From the NCBI GenBank assembly GCA_038502055.1, contig JAXRKN010000032.1, positions 1,116,001 to 1,180,000 of the forward strand: a DNA stretch of 64,000 nucleotides, written 5' to 3'. Below are positions 51,210 through 61,600 of the stretch, piece by piece (position 1 is the first letter of the stretch; the number at the start of each line of letters is the position of its first letter). Made by a program: the position numbers and the translations under genes. The stretch is from Tanytarsus gracilentus (taxonomy: Eukaryota > Arthropoda > Insecta > Diptera > Chironomidae). The notes under the pieces were generated by a model, which made no database searches, was not told where the DNA came from, and saw only the letters and a list, made by a program, of their open reading frames with translations.

Positions 51210-53029
51210 AAAAAGTTGACAACGAAAGGGCATTCAGATGCTGTGCACTCACATAGAAATTTACATCTCCATTATATAAATGCAACATACACATCCTTCC
51301 CTTGAGTGCAACATTTTGATAAATTGTCTAGAAACATGTTTTTGTGACATTAAAAACTAAGTATGAGGTTTTTAAAAATTCCACCTTAAGCAGTGCTGCA
51401 AAGGATAATATTCGTTATAAATTTAAATTATTTACTTCCAAAAATCACTAATTTTAGTTGGAACTTCTCAATTTCGTGTTAATTTTTCATGTTGCTCAAA
51501 TTTCTTCATTAATTAACATTCGAGATTATCACGCCACCAAAATTAACCCCGACTTGTGTAAGAGTTTCCGATAGATTGTAATTTTTACATCCTCCTCCTT
51601 TCATTAATCAGATGGACGAAATATTCGAGTTACGTGAAAAAATTTCAATATTGCGCAAAAAATAAGTAGCGGAAGTTTTACTTTTCGCAGTCTTAGGTTG
51701 TCTTTAAAAAATTTTGCCTTTCATATGTAACAAAAACTGCGAAAATTAATAAAATAAATGCTTGAATTCCATGGATTTGATTTTCCATTTGAATAGAAAA
51801 ACAAATGAGTTTGTGAGCGAGATTGATAAGTGGATGCCATTCACATTTATCTGAACCATACACGCTCGAATTTCGACATGATGCGATTTCAATGTTTTAG
51901 CTCGCATCGTAATCCTATTACAGGTCATGGTAACCCATCGGAAATGTCTAGATTGGTTTGTTTTTGCTGATGTAATACTTTTAATTCATCTTCACATACA
52001 CAGACTTACTTGATGCTGATAAAAAGAAGAAAATTGAATCAAGGCAATGAGAATTTCTCAGCGGAAATAATTTGCATAGCTTCAATGAACTTAACTGTAA
52101 TAGAAGATGATGTGTAAGATCGCGTATCAAATGAAATAAATCCGGAGAACTAATGTTCAAGAATGTATGTGTGATTTATTTCGAGCTAAAATAAATGAAA
52201 GATAACTAAATGTACAATAAATGAGAAATGTGAATTACATTTGATCTTTCCTTTACGACGATCTTAAATGAAATGAAAGAGAATATGAAAACTTAACGAA
52301 TCGAAAGCATTCGTTAAAAATGAAAATATATCGAAACTTTTTGAATAAAAACGTTAGCTGGCGGACACAATGATGCAAGCTGCTTTACTTTGTGTAATAT
52401 TAAACTTCCTTTCATACTTTCTAAATCTCATTTCAATGCTCACAACATTATCCCTATGGACATTTTAATGTCAATATTTAAATTTTCTATTTTACTTGGA
52501 ACTTAATTGAAAAACTCCCACATTCTTTTCTCTTCAGTATGTTATCACACTCTGTCCAGTCACGTTGGTCAAATTTCAATATTTTGTATTTGAATAAGTT
52601 TCATTCGTGCTCACTCAAACGACATCAAATTTCTGTAGATTGGTCGCTTTTGTTTCCTGCTTCATCCGGTTTAATTTCACTTTATGGGATTTTTGAATGG
52701 TTCTTGACAATTCTGACATTTCCGTCCATTTAATTAAGAGAGAATTTAATGAATTTTTGCAAGAATTTCTTAAAAATTAAACAGAGCTCTAGAAAAGCTC
52801 TTTAATTTTTTAATCAAAAAATCTTTACGATCGATCAAAAAAATTATTAAAATATTAAAAAAATTCTTACACACCGAAAATAAATAATATTTCTCAAACT
52901 TTTAGTCACGCAACCAAAAGCTTTTAGCCCATCGTGTGCTTAAGCATTTCTCCTTAATTAAACAATTCTGACGCGCATCATAAACCACCGCAATTAATAT
53001 TCTTTTCTTTCTTTATTATCTCATTTCAG

Positions 53030-53061
53030 GTGAGTGCCACAATAAACTTCCCTCATCATCA
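53030..53061 (+). other. Candidate 32-nt internal microexon
   Basis: A strong polypyrimidine tract and acceptor (CTCATTTCAG) precede 32 bases, followed by a near-consensus donor (A|GTAAGT at 53062). The segment is open in two of three phases: VSATINFPHH in phase 0, or ECHNKLPSSS after a phase-1 exon. It would splice in frame to the candidate first exon at 35932-35970. With such a short length no product can be named, and chance splice-site pairs occur in sequence of this size. Confidence 0.3.
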
Positions 53062-54638
53062 GTAAGTGAAATCTTTAAGAGAAAAAAAGTCGAATCATCG
53101 AAAACAAAATCATTGAATATTTTTTCAGGAAAAATAACTTGACAGAAAGAAATTAATGCACAATATATTTTAATTATGTTACCACACAGATATATAAAAT
53201 GTGTAGTAAATACAATTTATTTTCTAACTTTAATAATGTTCTTATTGAATGTAGAAAATTTTCTTATTTAAATTTTTTTTACAGACACAATTTTAAATTT
53301 TTCATTGAACATTTTTTTCTCATCACCACATCTCGACTGATAAATAATGAAAAATATATGTAGAGAATTTTAGATCTAGGTGAATTTTCTCTTTCGTTTC
53401 CTTCCTGTATGTTGTTTCCGTTCTTATCATTTTCATTCGTTTTCTTTTAAACTTTCACGACATCATCGATGCGAGTAAAAAGCTTTCAAAAAGCTTCTGA
53501 GAGAAAAAAGAGCGAGTGAGATGAAAATATTCGCTCACGAAAGCTCATTTTGAATTCTAAAAATACGTTACAAAAATCTAAAGCGTTGTTGGTGTACACG
53601 ATTGCGATTAGACTCTTGAGGCTATTGTAATTTCCTGTTATCGAATGCATACGATCACATTCGTTGGAATAATTGGCTCATCATAGCAGATGATGCTTTA
53701 ATTACTCTCAACTCATTAAGTTTATTAATAGTCATGTCACTTGCCATGTTGTGTCGCTCTCAACAGTGAATTGCTTTGATATCTTGCCAGCTCACAACAT
53801 GGATTGAATGAGAGCGAAAAGTGGAAGAAAAGGAAGCAAGATAATCAATATGCAAATGCATCAATGTTTAATGTACTCCCTTAACACATTTTCACAGTGA
53901 ATGCACGACATTCGATACTGTGAAAGATTTTTGACAAAAAGAACGTGAATTGCATGCTGAAAATCAATTTACGTCAATATTTACAGTATTTCTTCGTCGA
54001 AGGTCGAGCTGAGCGATAAAAGTCATTAAAATGGAAAATTTTCAGTTGCTAGATTTATGTGCACATTTATGCAAATGAAAATTAAAAATAATGACGAAGG
54101 AACTCCCTGCTGGCTTGAGCTTTTAAGTGAATTGCAATGTTGGAAGCGTTACAAGAAATTTACGTTTCTACTGAAAAAGCTCTTGCAGTTCAATATTGAC
54201 CCAGATACCCATTCGACTTCTGTCAGCGTACTCTTTTTATTTTTTAGTTAGCATATTTTATGATAATCTCCCACTTCCCTCTATTTTTATTTGAAAAGAG
54301 AGCTTAGCATATGAAATTTTTCATTAAATGGTTCGACCCAGTTTGAGCTTGGCAAAATTAAAATATATGAAGTGCATGTTGGACAGGAGCGAGATGAGCA
54401 TAAATTATTTTTCTGACACTTAATAAATTGATCGTTGATTGAAATTAAAAATTTTATTTAAAGAAAATCCCCGTTTGCCAAATCAGTGTTTTAAGATAAA
54501 AATTAAGTCATTTTACCTAGTAAATTTTTATCAATTAAATTTTGCAAAAATTACATTTCACTTTTGAACGATAATGCACTTGAAAAAATCACCGAATTAT
54601 TAACCTACAAAGATTAAATTCAAATGATATCAAATTTA

Positions 54639-54661
54639 TTGATAAGCGCGCAGTATAAATA
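54639..54661 (+). promoter_or_regulatory. GATA site and TATA box of protease homologue A
   Basis: TTGATAAGC (54639-54647) lies just before TATAAATA (54654-54661), about 110 bases upstream of the start codon. The same order and near-identical spacing occur before the inverted paralogue (58613-58592). In Drosophila and mosquitoes GATA sites of this kind drive gut expression of digestive proteases, so midgut expression is a reasonable inference. Confidence 0.65.
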
Positions 54662-54766
54662 TGCAGTGATTTGCCAAAGAAGTTCAATTACAAACAGCAG
54701 CTTCTTAAAGAATAACTTAGCAAATTCAGAAAATATTAAAAAATTAAATTTACCAAAAAAATCAAA

Positions 54767-55728
54767 ATGTTTAAGAAAATTTTTATCCTCTTTGCATTCG
54801 TCGCTGTTGTGACCATGAGTCGTGAGTGAATTTTTTGAAAGTTAATTTTAATAAAATTAATTTCAAAATCTTAGCGGCTCCTGAAAGTAGAATTGTTGGT
54901 GGTGGAACTGTCATGATCGGAGTGGTTCCTAGCATGGTTTCGATTCAATTATTTGGAACGCGGCAACATTTTTCTGGAGGAGTCTTGATCAACCCTCTTT
55001 GGGTTTTGACTGGGGCTAATTATATGGTTGGACGTGCCCATACTGACTTAGATCTTGTAATGGGAATTGTTGATCTAGCAATTACTGGAACTGTTCGTCG
55101 AAGCAACTTGATCACTATTCATCAAAATTACAATCGACTTACAAGAGAAAATGAGTAGGAAAATTTTATCCATCAAATGTTAATTTTTTTAATTTATTTT
55201 CTAAAAGTATCGCGGTCGTTCGTATGGCAAGTGTAATAACTATAAGTGCAAGTATTGTTCCAATCAATTTGTTTTCACAAATTGTTCAAGAGGGAGAGTT
55301 GGCAAATGTTTGTATTAAATTAGAATTTTTAGATACAAATTATAGAATTAAATTTAGGTTAGTGGCTGGGGTGCGGTCACAGGTGATAAGGGTCCAAACT
55401 CTCAACAACTCATGAGACTTACTGCTCGCGTTCTAAACTGCACAACAACAAGCGTTGATGGAAATAATGTCCCGAATGTTAATTCAAATCTGTGCTCAGT
55501 TGGATTGACACCTGGCTCTGGAATTTGCACGAGTGACGTTGGAGGTCCTTTAATTTCATTTTCGGGACTTATTGGAGTCGCTTCATGGCATCGCGTTCCA
55601 TGTGGCGCTCATCCGGTAAAATTAATTAAATAAATTGGTTCCAAATTAGAATATTTTTTTTTCTCCAGGACGTCTACACTCGAATTTCTTATTTCCGCAA
55701 CTGGATCACAAGTGTCACTGGCATTTAG
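54767..55728 (+). CDS. Serine protease homologue A (inactive chymotrypsin fold)
   Basis: Five exons (54767-54821, 54875-55154, 55208-55307, 55358-55615, 55669-55728) join with GT-AG introns to 250 residues. A signal peptide (about 1-18) is followed at once by the activation-type junction ESR|IVGG (Arg24-Ile25) with almost no propeptide. The chymotrypsin fold is clear: WVLTGANY, NDIAVVRM, VSGWGA, GICTSDVGGPL, DVYTRISYFRNWI. The catalytic His is Asn67 and the catalytic Ser is Val206, so it should not hydrolyse peptides. Asp112 is retained; its codon is split by intron 2 (GA|T). The usual disulfide next to the His is also lost (Ser52, Tyr68). Two other disulfides appear intact (173-191, 202-227). 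The specificity position is Gly200. A binding or regulatory role is inference. Confidence 0.93.
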
Positions 55729-55767
55729 GAATGCAATTTTTTGTTTTATGTATGATGAATTCAATCA

Positions 55768-55777
55768 AATAAATAAA
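55768..55777 (+). terminator. Polyadenylation signal of protease homologue A
   Basis: Overlapping AATAAA copies (AATAAATAAA) about 40 bases after the stop codon. Confidence 0.6.
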
Positions 55778-55979
55778 AATTATCTTGAAATGTATACAAA
55801 TTAATTTTTATTTTAATTCCTTCAGTTTACAGAATTCTGAATTTTATTTTATTTAAATTTAAATTTTAAAAGGCAAATTGAAAAATTGATCAATTGCAAT
55901 TTGCAAAACTTAAACTTAATAAAATATTTAAAAATTTAAAACTTCTCCTTCTCTATCAGAATTGAGAAAAGTCTAATAA

Positions 55980-56930
55980 ATATAGTATATTTTTGTTTTT
56001 TTTTTAATTTTAGTTTATTTTTTGTTTTTTTATGTAATTTAAAAGTGATAAATATTGTGTATTAAATTTATTTGTATTTTTTTGCTCCCTTTAATTTTGT
56101 GATTTTAGTTTAGTTATTTTTATTTTTTTGTGTTTTATTATTTATATTATGTTTTGTAATTTAAAGTTGGATGGTACCGCCCCATAGTTTTTTGTATATT
56201 GATCGGTGTTTCTTTTGTTGAATTATATTTTTTTTAGGTTGTGTTTTGTCGTCTGCGCCTGTTATTTTGACATTGTATCGTTTATAGCGTGTTATGGCTA
56301 AGTATGTGAGTTTGGGGAGTGATGCCGACAGTGTTGTGTGTGTGGGTGCACGAGGGGTTCGTTGGCCGAGTTGTGCGCATTATGTGTGATGCCTAAATGT
56401 TTGGAATACCTCCTGTGGTTTCCGGGGGCACCCCTCCTCTCTTCTCATTTATAATTAGTTCATATGGAAAGATTTTAATAATGTAGCTTTTCCCCACGTG
56501 TTGTCCTCGCTCCTTTCGCTCGTCGCCCGCCGAGTGCCTAGAATTTTTGTCTCTCCTCTCGTTGTCTCTGTGCCCTATTTTTTTTTTTTTATAATTTATA
56601 ATTTTTCTCACCTCTTGCTTTTCATTTCCTCAATTGCAGACATCATTTGGGAATTGTTTCCCATTCTTATCTTATGGCATTGGATTCTTTATTTTTCTCT
56701 TCCAACTCCGATTTTCCTTTCCCGTTCTTAACTCAAGCCATAAACTTTGAATTTTTTGTTAGATCCATTATTAAATTTTTGTTTTTTTTTTCTTCCTCTT
56801 TGTGTCTGGTTTAAAGATTTGGTGATATGGGTGGGGGTGTGAAATGGTGGCGTGTTGGAGCATAGAGAGGGGAAAAGATGCGATTGTGTGGGAGTAAGAG
56901 AGAAGCGAGAAAAAAATTAGGAATATCGCA
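55980..56930. repeat. Strand-asymmetric block, possible retroelement remnant
   Basis: This block separates the 3' ends of the two protease homologues and differs from its surroundings. The plus strand is T/G-rich with little A or C for about 400 bases, followed by a GC-richer part (about 56220-56560) and a G-rich tail (about 56820-56930). On the minus strand it reads as A-rich, G-poor sequence resembling an untranslated region of a retroelement. A minus frame ends near 56393 (RGGVPPETTGGIPNI), but no reverse transcriptase or other motif supports coding. No terminal repeats or target duplication were found. Confidence 0.35.
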
Positions 56931-57485
56931 ATACTTTATAAAGTCTTTTAAAATTTTAAATTATCTATGAAATTGTTAATACACAGGAATTAAATATTCT
57001 TGGGTCATTTTTTTTACTCTGAACATATTTTGATGTTTCAAAAGATAATTATTTTTGAGAAAGGTTTTAAATACTGACTAATGCATGATAATGTATTTTT
57101 TATTCATCGAAGATTTAAGTAATGTTTCGTTTAATAAAATAAACAAATAATTGGAAAATTGGAATTGAAAAGAAATGCAAAGTAAAATCTGATTTTTAAT
57201 TTTTTCATTAAAGATCTCTTATTCGAATAAATTCATTAAACTTGGAACTGCATACTACGCAATAATTAAAATTCAAATAATAATTTACTTATAAATTATT
57301 TAAGATATTTTTTCAAAAATTTAAATTGTTTTTGCACTTACATTATTTAATAATTTAAAGCCCTTAATATTATTTTATCGCAAAAGTATCGTTCATAATA
57401 TTCTGGTTAAAAAAATTCTACAATATTGCAATGAAAAGAAAAATAAATGCAAATATTTTCAATGTGTCATTCTTTTTCCAAAGAT

Positions 57486-57491
57486 TTTATT
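57486..57491 (-). terminator. Polyadenylation signal of protease homologue B
   Basis: AATAAA on the minus strand, about 45 bases after the stop codon at 57535. Confidence 0.6.
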
Positions 57492-57534
57492 GATATATTT
57501 CGTTTCACAAATAAAATAATTTTAAAATCAATAT

Positions 57535-58533
57535 TTAAATGCCAGTGACACTTGTGATCCAGTTGCGGAAGGAAGAAATTCGAATGTAGACGTCCTGAGT
57601 GAAAATGGAAAAAATTAGTTTAAATTGATTATACTTTTTTGTGATTTACCGCATTAGAGCCACATGGAATGCGATGCCATGAAGCAATTCCAATCAGACC
57701 TGAGAATGAAATTAAAGGACCTCCAACGTCACTCGTGCAAATTCCAGAGCCTGAAGTTCTTCCTCTTGCACATAAATTGGAGTTCATATTGATAACACGA
57801 GATCCATCAGTATCCGAATGTGTGCAAGTTTCAACTGCTACCATAAGTCGCATAAGTTGTTGTGAGTTTGGTCCTTTATCTTCAGATGTCGCACCCCATC
57901 CGCTAACCTAAAGATTTTAAAAGTGAAAAATATGTTTTTGAAAATCTTTTCTCAATTTTACATTCGCTTGTTCTCCATCAGCTACAATCTGTCCACCGAG
58001 ATTGATTGGAATAATATTCGTAGTTATAACTACAGCACTAACCATTCGAATGAGGGCAATACTGTAAAAAAAATTATTTAAACAAAGTTTGCAAATTAAA
58101 ATAAATTTCTTACTCGTTTTGTCTCGTGTTTCGATCATAGTTTGGATTGACGACGATTTGTGCACTTTGACGGAATGTTCCAGTTGAAGCCAAATTAACG
58201 ATTCCCATCACAAGAGTTAATTCTCCTTGACCACGTCCAACCACATAATTAGCTCCAGTTATAACCCACAAAGTACTGATGAGAGATCCTCCTGCAAAAT
58301 GCTGCTGTGTTCCATTTAATCGAATTGAAACCATGCTAGGCACAATTCCGAGCATGACCGTTCCACCTCCAACAATTCTGCTTTCAGGAGCCGCTAAGAT
58401 TATGAAATTAAGTTTTTTAAATAATTTTTTATCTTCAAAAAGTTTTATAAAAAAAATTTTAGTTCCAAAAAATCTTACGATTCATGGTCACAAAAGCGGC
58501 CAATCCAAAAACTATTAAAATTTGTTTCAACAT
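57535..58533 (-). CDS. Serine protease homologue B (inactive chymotrypsin fold)
   Basis: Five exons (58533-58479, 58393-58114, 58061-57962, 57907-57650, 57594-57535) of exactly the same lengths and phases as homologue A give 250 residues. Signal peptide (1-18), ESR|IVGG junction at Arg24, then the chymotrypsin fold. Asn67 replaces the catalytic His (WVITGANYVVGR), Val206 replaces the catalytic Ser (GICTSDVGGPL), and Asp112 is kept across the split codon. Ala52 and Tyr68 replace the Cys pair. It is the inverted, tail-to-tail paralogue of A. Some exon 4 and exon 5 stretches are identical even at silent sites (47 nt at 57705-57751), suggesting a recent duplication or gene conversion. Conservation of an open frame in both argues for a functional non-enzymatic protein. 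Confidence 0.93.
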
Positions 58534-58591
58534 TTTCTGTTTTGTTTGAAATTCTTTTCACGATTGATAAAAATTCTCAAATCGATTGCAC

Positions 58592-58613
58592 TTTTTATAT
58601 TCGACCTTATCAA
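58592..58613 (-). promoter_or_regulatory. GATA site and TATA box of protease homologue B
   Basis: On the minus strand TTGATAAGG (58613-58605) is followed by TATAAAAA (58599-58592), 59 bases before the start codon. The layout matches that before homologue A, so the duplication included the core promoter and both genes are probably expressed in the same tissue. Confidence 0.65.
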
Positions 58614-61600
58614 TTGCTTCGTTGATAAAAATTCGAAATTTGGTAATTCACTTTTTTCTTACGTAGCTGCATTCTAAATCTTATTTAAAATTAAGATTTT
58701 AAATGGAAAATTGATAAAATTGATCCTTTCGGTTGAATCAAGAATTACAAAAAAATCACCGAAAAATTGAGACTGGGTAAATCACATTTTAAATTAAACG
58801 TGGCCTAATGACCAATACAATTATTTTTCATGTCTTGACAGTCAAATCAACGATTTTCAAATTTAATTTCTGCAATTTTTCACTGTCAAGTAATTGATGC
58901 ATAAATCGCTCCCTTATCAGTTCATAATGTGAATATTTAAATAAAATTTTCTTTTTATCGCAATAAAAATCACAACGAGCATTACTTTAACAATTTACGA
59001 ACGCAAGAGTGTGAATTTTAAATTTACTTTTTAATCATTGCAGCGATAAATTCTCGCTTGTTCTAGTTCGAAAGGTTAGTAAGATTTAAAAAATGAAAGC
59101 TTTTGCGTTTTACCTTCTTCGTAGTGCGAGAGGGCGAATTTAAATCGATTAGACATCCATGGGAAAATTTATTGCAACTTTTTCAGTGCTCTCGAGCTCA
59201 CGGGATTGACCATTTCCTATGCAAGTAAAACACGCGAGATATGACCATGGTCGTGGAGGGTAAAAGCTTTTTTACTGAAAATTATCAGCAAAAGATAAGC
59301 TAAAATGTATGCTTATGGGTTGACCGTAAATTACGTCTGATTAAAAATATTTTTGCGGTTATTTTTTAAATAATTTTTATTAAAATTTTTTTGACGTCAC
59401 TCAATTCCTTCACAACTCCCACTTATAAGCTCGTTTACTCGTTTAAAGTTCCTCCCCTCGTGCCTGGCATTACTGACATGCATTTTCCATTTTGTGCTAC
59501 TGACAATTGCAATGAGAATTCCTGATAAAATTCATATATGCAGGCAGGCAGCAGGTAACCATAGAAATTCACTCATGTAAATACTCACAATTGTAATCTC
59601 AAATGGAATTTTTAGTTCTAGCTGAAATTGCAGCAGAGTTATATGAATGGCACTTCCGATTAACAGAGACGTGCACCCTATGCAGACTAAGAATAATGGA
59701 GAAGCATGTGATGAGAATGAACACAATAAAATCCTTGATTAAAAGTTTAAAAAAGCTTTTTAGAACAATAAAAAAAAGTGTCAGCCACGATTTTGATGTA
59801 AAAGCATACATTTATTTCTTTACTTTTTTGTGGGTGTCGGAAGCAAGTGAAAGCAGTTTTATGAATGAATGTTGTTTGTTGTGAAGAAGTTCTACAAAGT
59901 GTATTTAGGTAATACTTTGTGGTTGAGCACACATAAAGTGTTTACCTTCCGAGAGATGGTAAGGATGTAAGGAGATGAAAGATGAAAATAAATTAAGAAG
60001 GGTTAGCAAGTTTTGTTTAAAAATAATTTACGAAACACTTTAAATTCATTAAATTTAAAAATTATATTTAAAATATATTTTTACCTTTGAAAACACGAAA
60101 ATCAACAAAATGTACTTCATTATTTCTGTTTCTCTTATTTTGTTTAAAAGGTAAATTATCTCGCAGGAAATTTACTTGTACACTTTTCAAATCTGAAGTT
60201 TTGACAAAATTTTTCTTTTCGAATGAAAAACCTAACTTGAAAATTTTCATTATGATAATTTTTCTCACTCCATCTTGCTGTCAAAACTTCCCTTAGCGAT
60301 GGACTTTCTACAATCTATCTATGTTGTTAGCTTTGATTGCGGATAAAATTGCTCTAGGCGCACATGGGACAAGAGAAATGATGATTAAAAGCGTAATTTT
60401 ATACGAGCCATGCAATGAGGGAACAATTAAAATTACAACATGGGAAAATTGCATTGCATAACATTAAAAATAGAGAGAAAAGTCACTTCTGTGTTTAAAA
60501 TGTAATTTACGCTGTAAACTTTTTTCTCTTTTCTCTCATTGCCGCAAACTGGAATTTAGGAGAAATTCTTTTTCATTTAATTTTACTGCATACTCAATGA
60601 AATTTATTTCAACATGCATGGAAAAATTCTTTCACATATTTTATTTGAAATACTTTTTGCAAAAAACATTTCAGTCATGGTTCGTGACACTCGTGCATTC
60701 AGTGGACAATTTGTCAACACCTGCAACAGTGTGCCTCGAGCTAAATTTATGCAAATAACATATCTTCATTCACGTGTGGAAATTTAGTGTGTAACCTTTA
60801 CTTACCGCAATTTCCGTTTTAAAATGAGCGGTGAGAAAATTACGATTATGACTGACTGAGTGGATACGGCAAAAAAGCGAACGAATTGTTGAATTTTTAA
60901 TGACAAACGCGATTTCAAAAGGGTGCACATGTTGATATACGATGAAAAAATTAGAACTTACTCTTTTCCGGGAAAACCCATTCAATTATTAACAATGTTG
61001 TGAGCTTTCATTGTGCATAAGGTTTTCAAGGGAAAACAAGTGTTTGAAGGTTTTAAAAAATAACCCAGAGATGATAATTTTAATACATTTGAAGGTTTTG
61101 AAAATAAAATCATCAGTAGAATTTAGAAAAATTTCCACCCCTTGCTCATAAATCAAACAAATTCACTCTGAACTGGAATTTACTTCCCGTGAATTTTTTT
61201 ATGCCTCATAATTGTAATCTTCGGTCCTCTGATTGATGATAAAAACATACAATTTGCACTTTAATGACACCCCTAAGATTTATGGTTTCATTGTTCATGA
61301 CCATCGCCGCGAGGGTGTGTACACGGTTGAAGGTCATAAAAAGTAATCAAAGGACTTTGTTATCCGTGGCGAAAAGAAAAAGACATTAATTATTTGTTTG
61401 AAGGGGAAAAAATCAATTTATATCACTGCGAGTTTCCCAATTAAACATGAGTGGCGCGATGGAGAATTCCCATGAGGACATTTAATGTCTCGATACAATG
61501 TAAATCGTTCCTCATGTGCAGCATAGTACATGCAAATGGAATGTGACACGACTAGATGAAAGGCGCACGCCTAGTAACATGTTCGATGTGTGCTTTCGAC

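Larger units (their letters stand above)
46213..54638. other. AT-rich noncoding stretch
   Basis: About 8.4 kb separating the lipase gene from the first protease homologue. The first few hundred bases should hold the lipase promoter; no canonical TATA box was found there. Two short hairpin elements (49.22 and 51.16 kb) and one candidate microexon (53.03 kb) are listed separately. No other exon was recognised. Confidence 0.45.

Noticed and set aside
55141..55230. Apparent loss of the catalytic Asp in homologue A (frame reads ENE then stop)
   Set aside because: The frame runs into intron 2. Splicing GA|GT...AG|T restores the GAT codon, so Asp112 is present. The same holds for homologue B.
57669..57911. 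80-codon plus-strand open frame
   Set aside because: Antisense shadow of exon 4 of protease homologue B.
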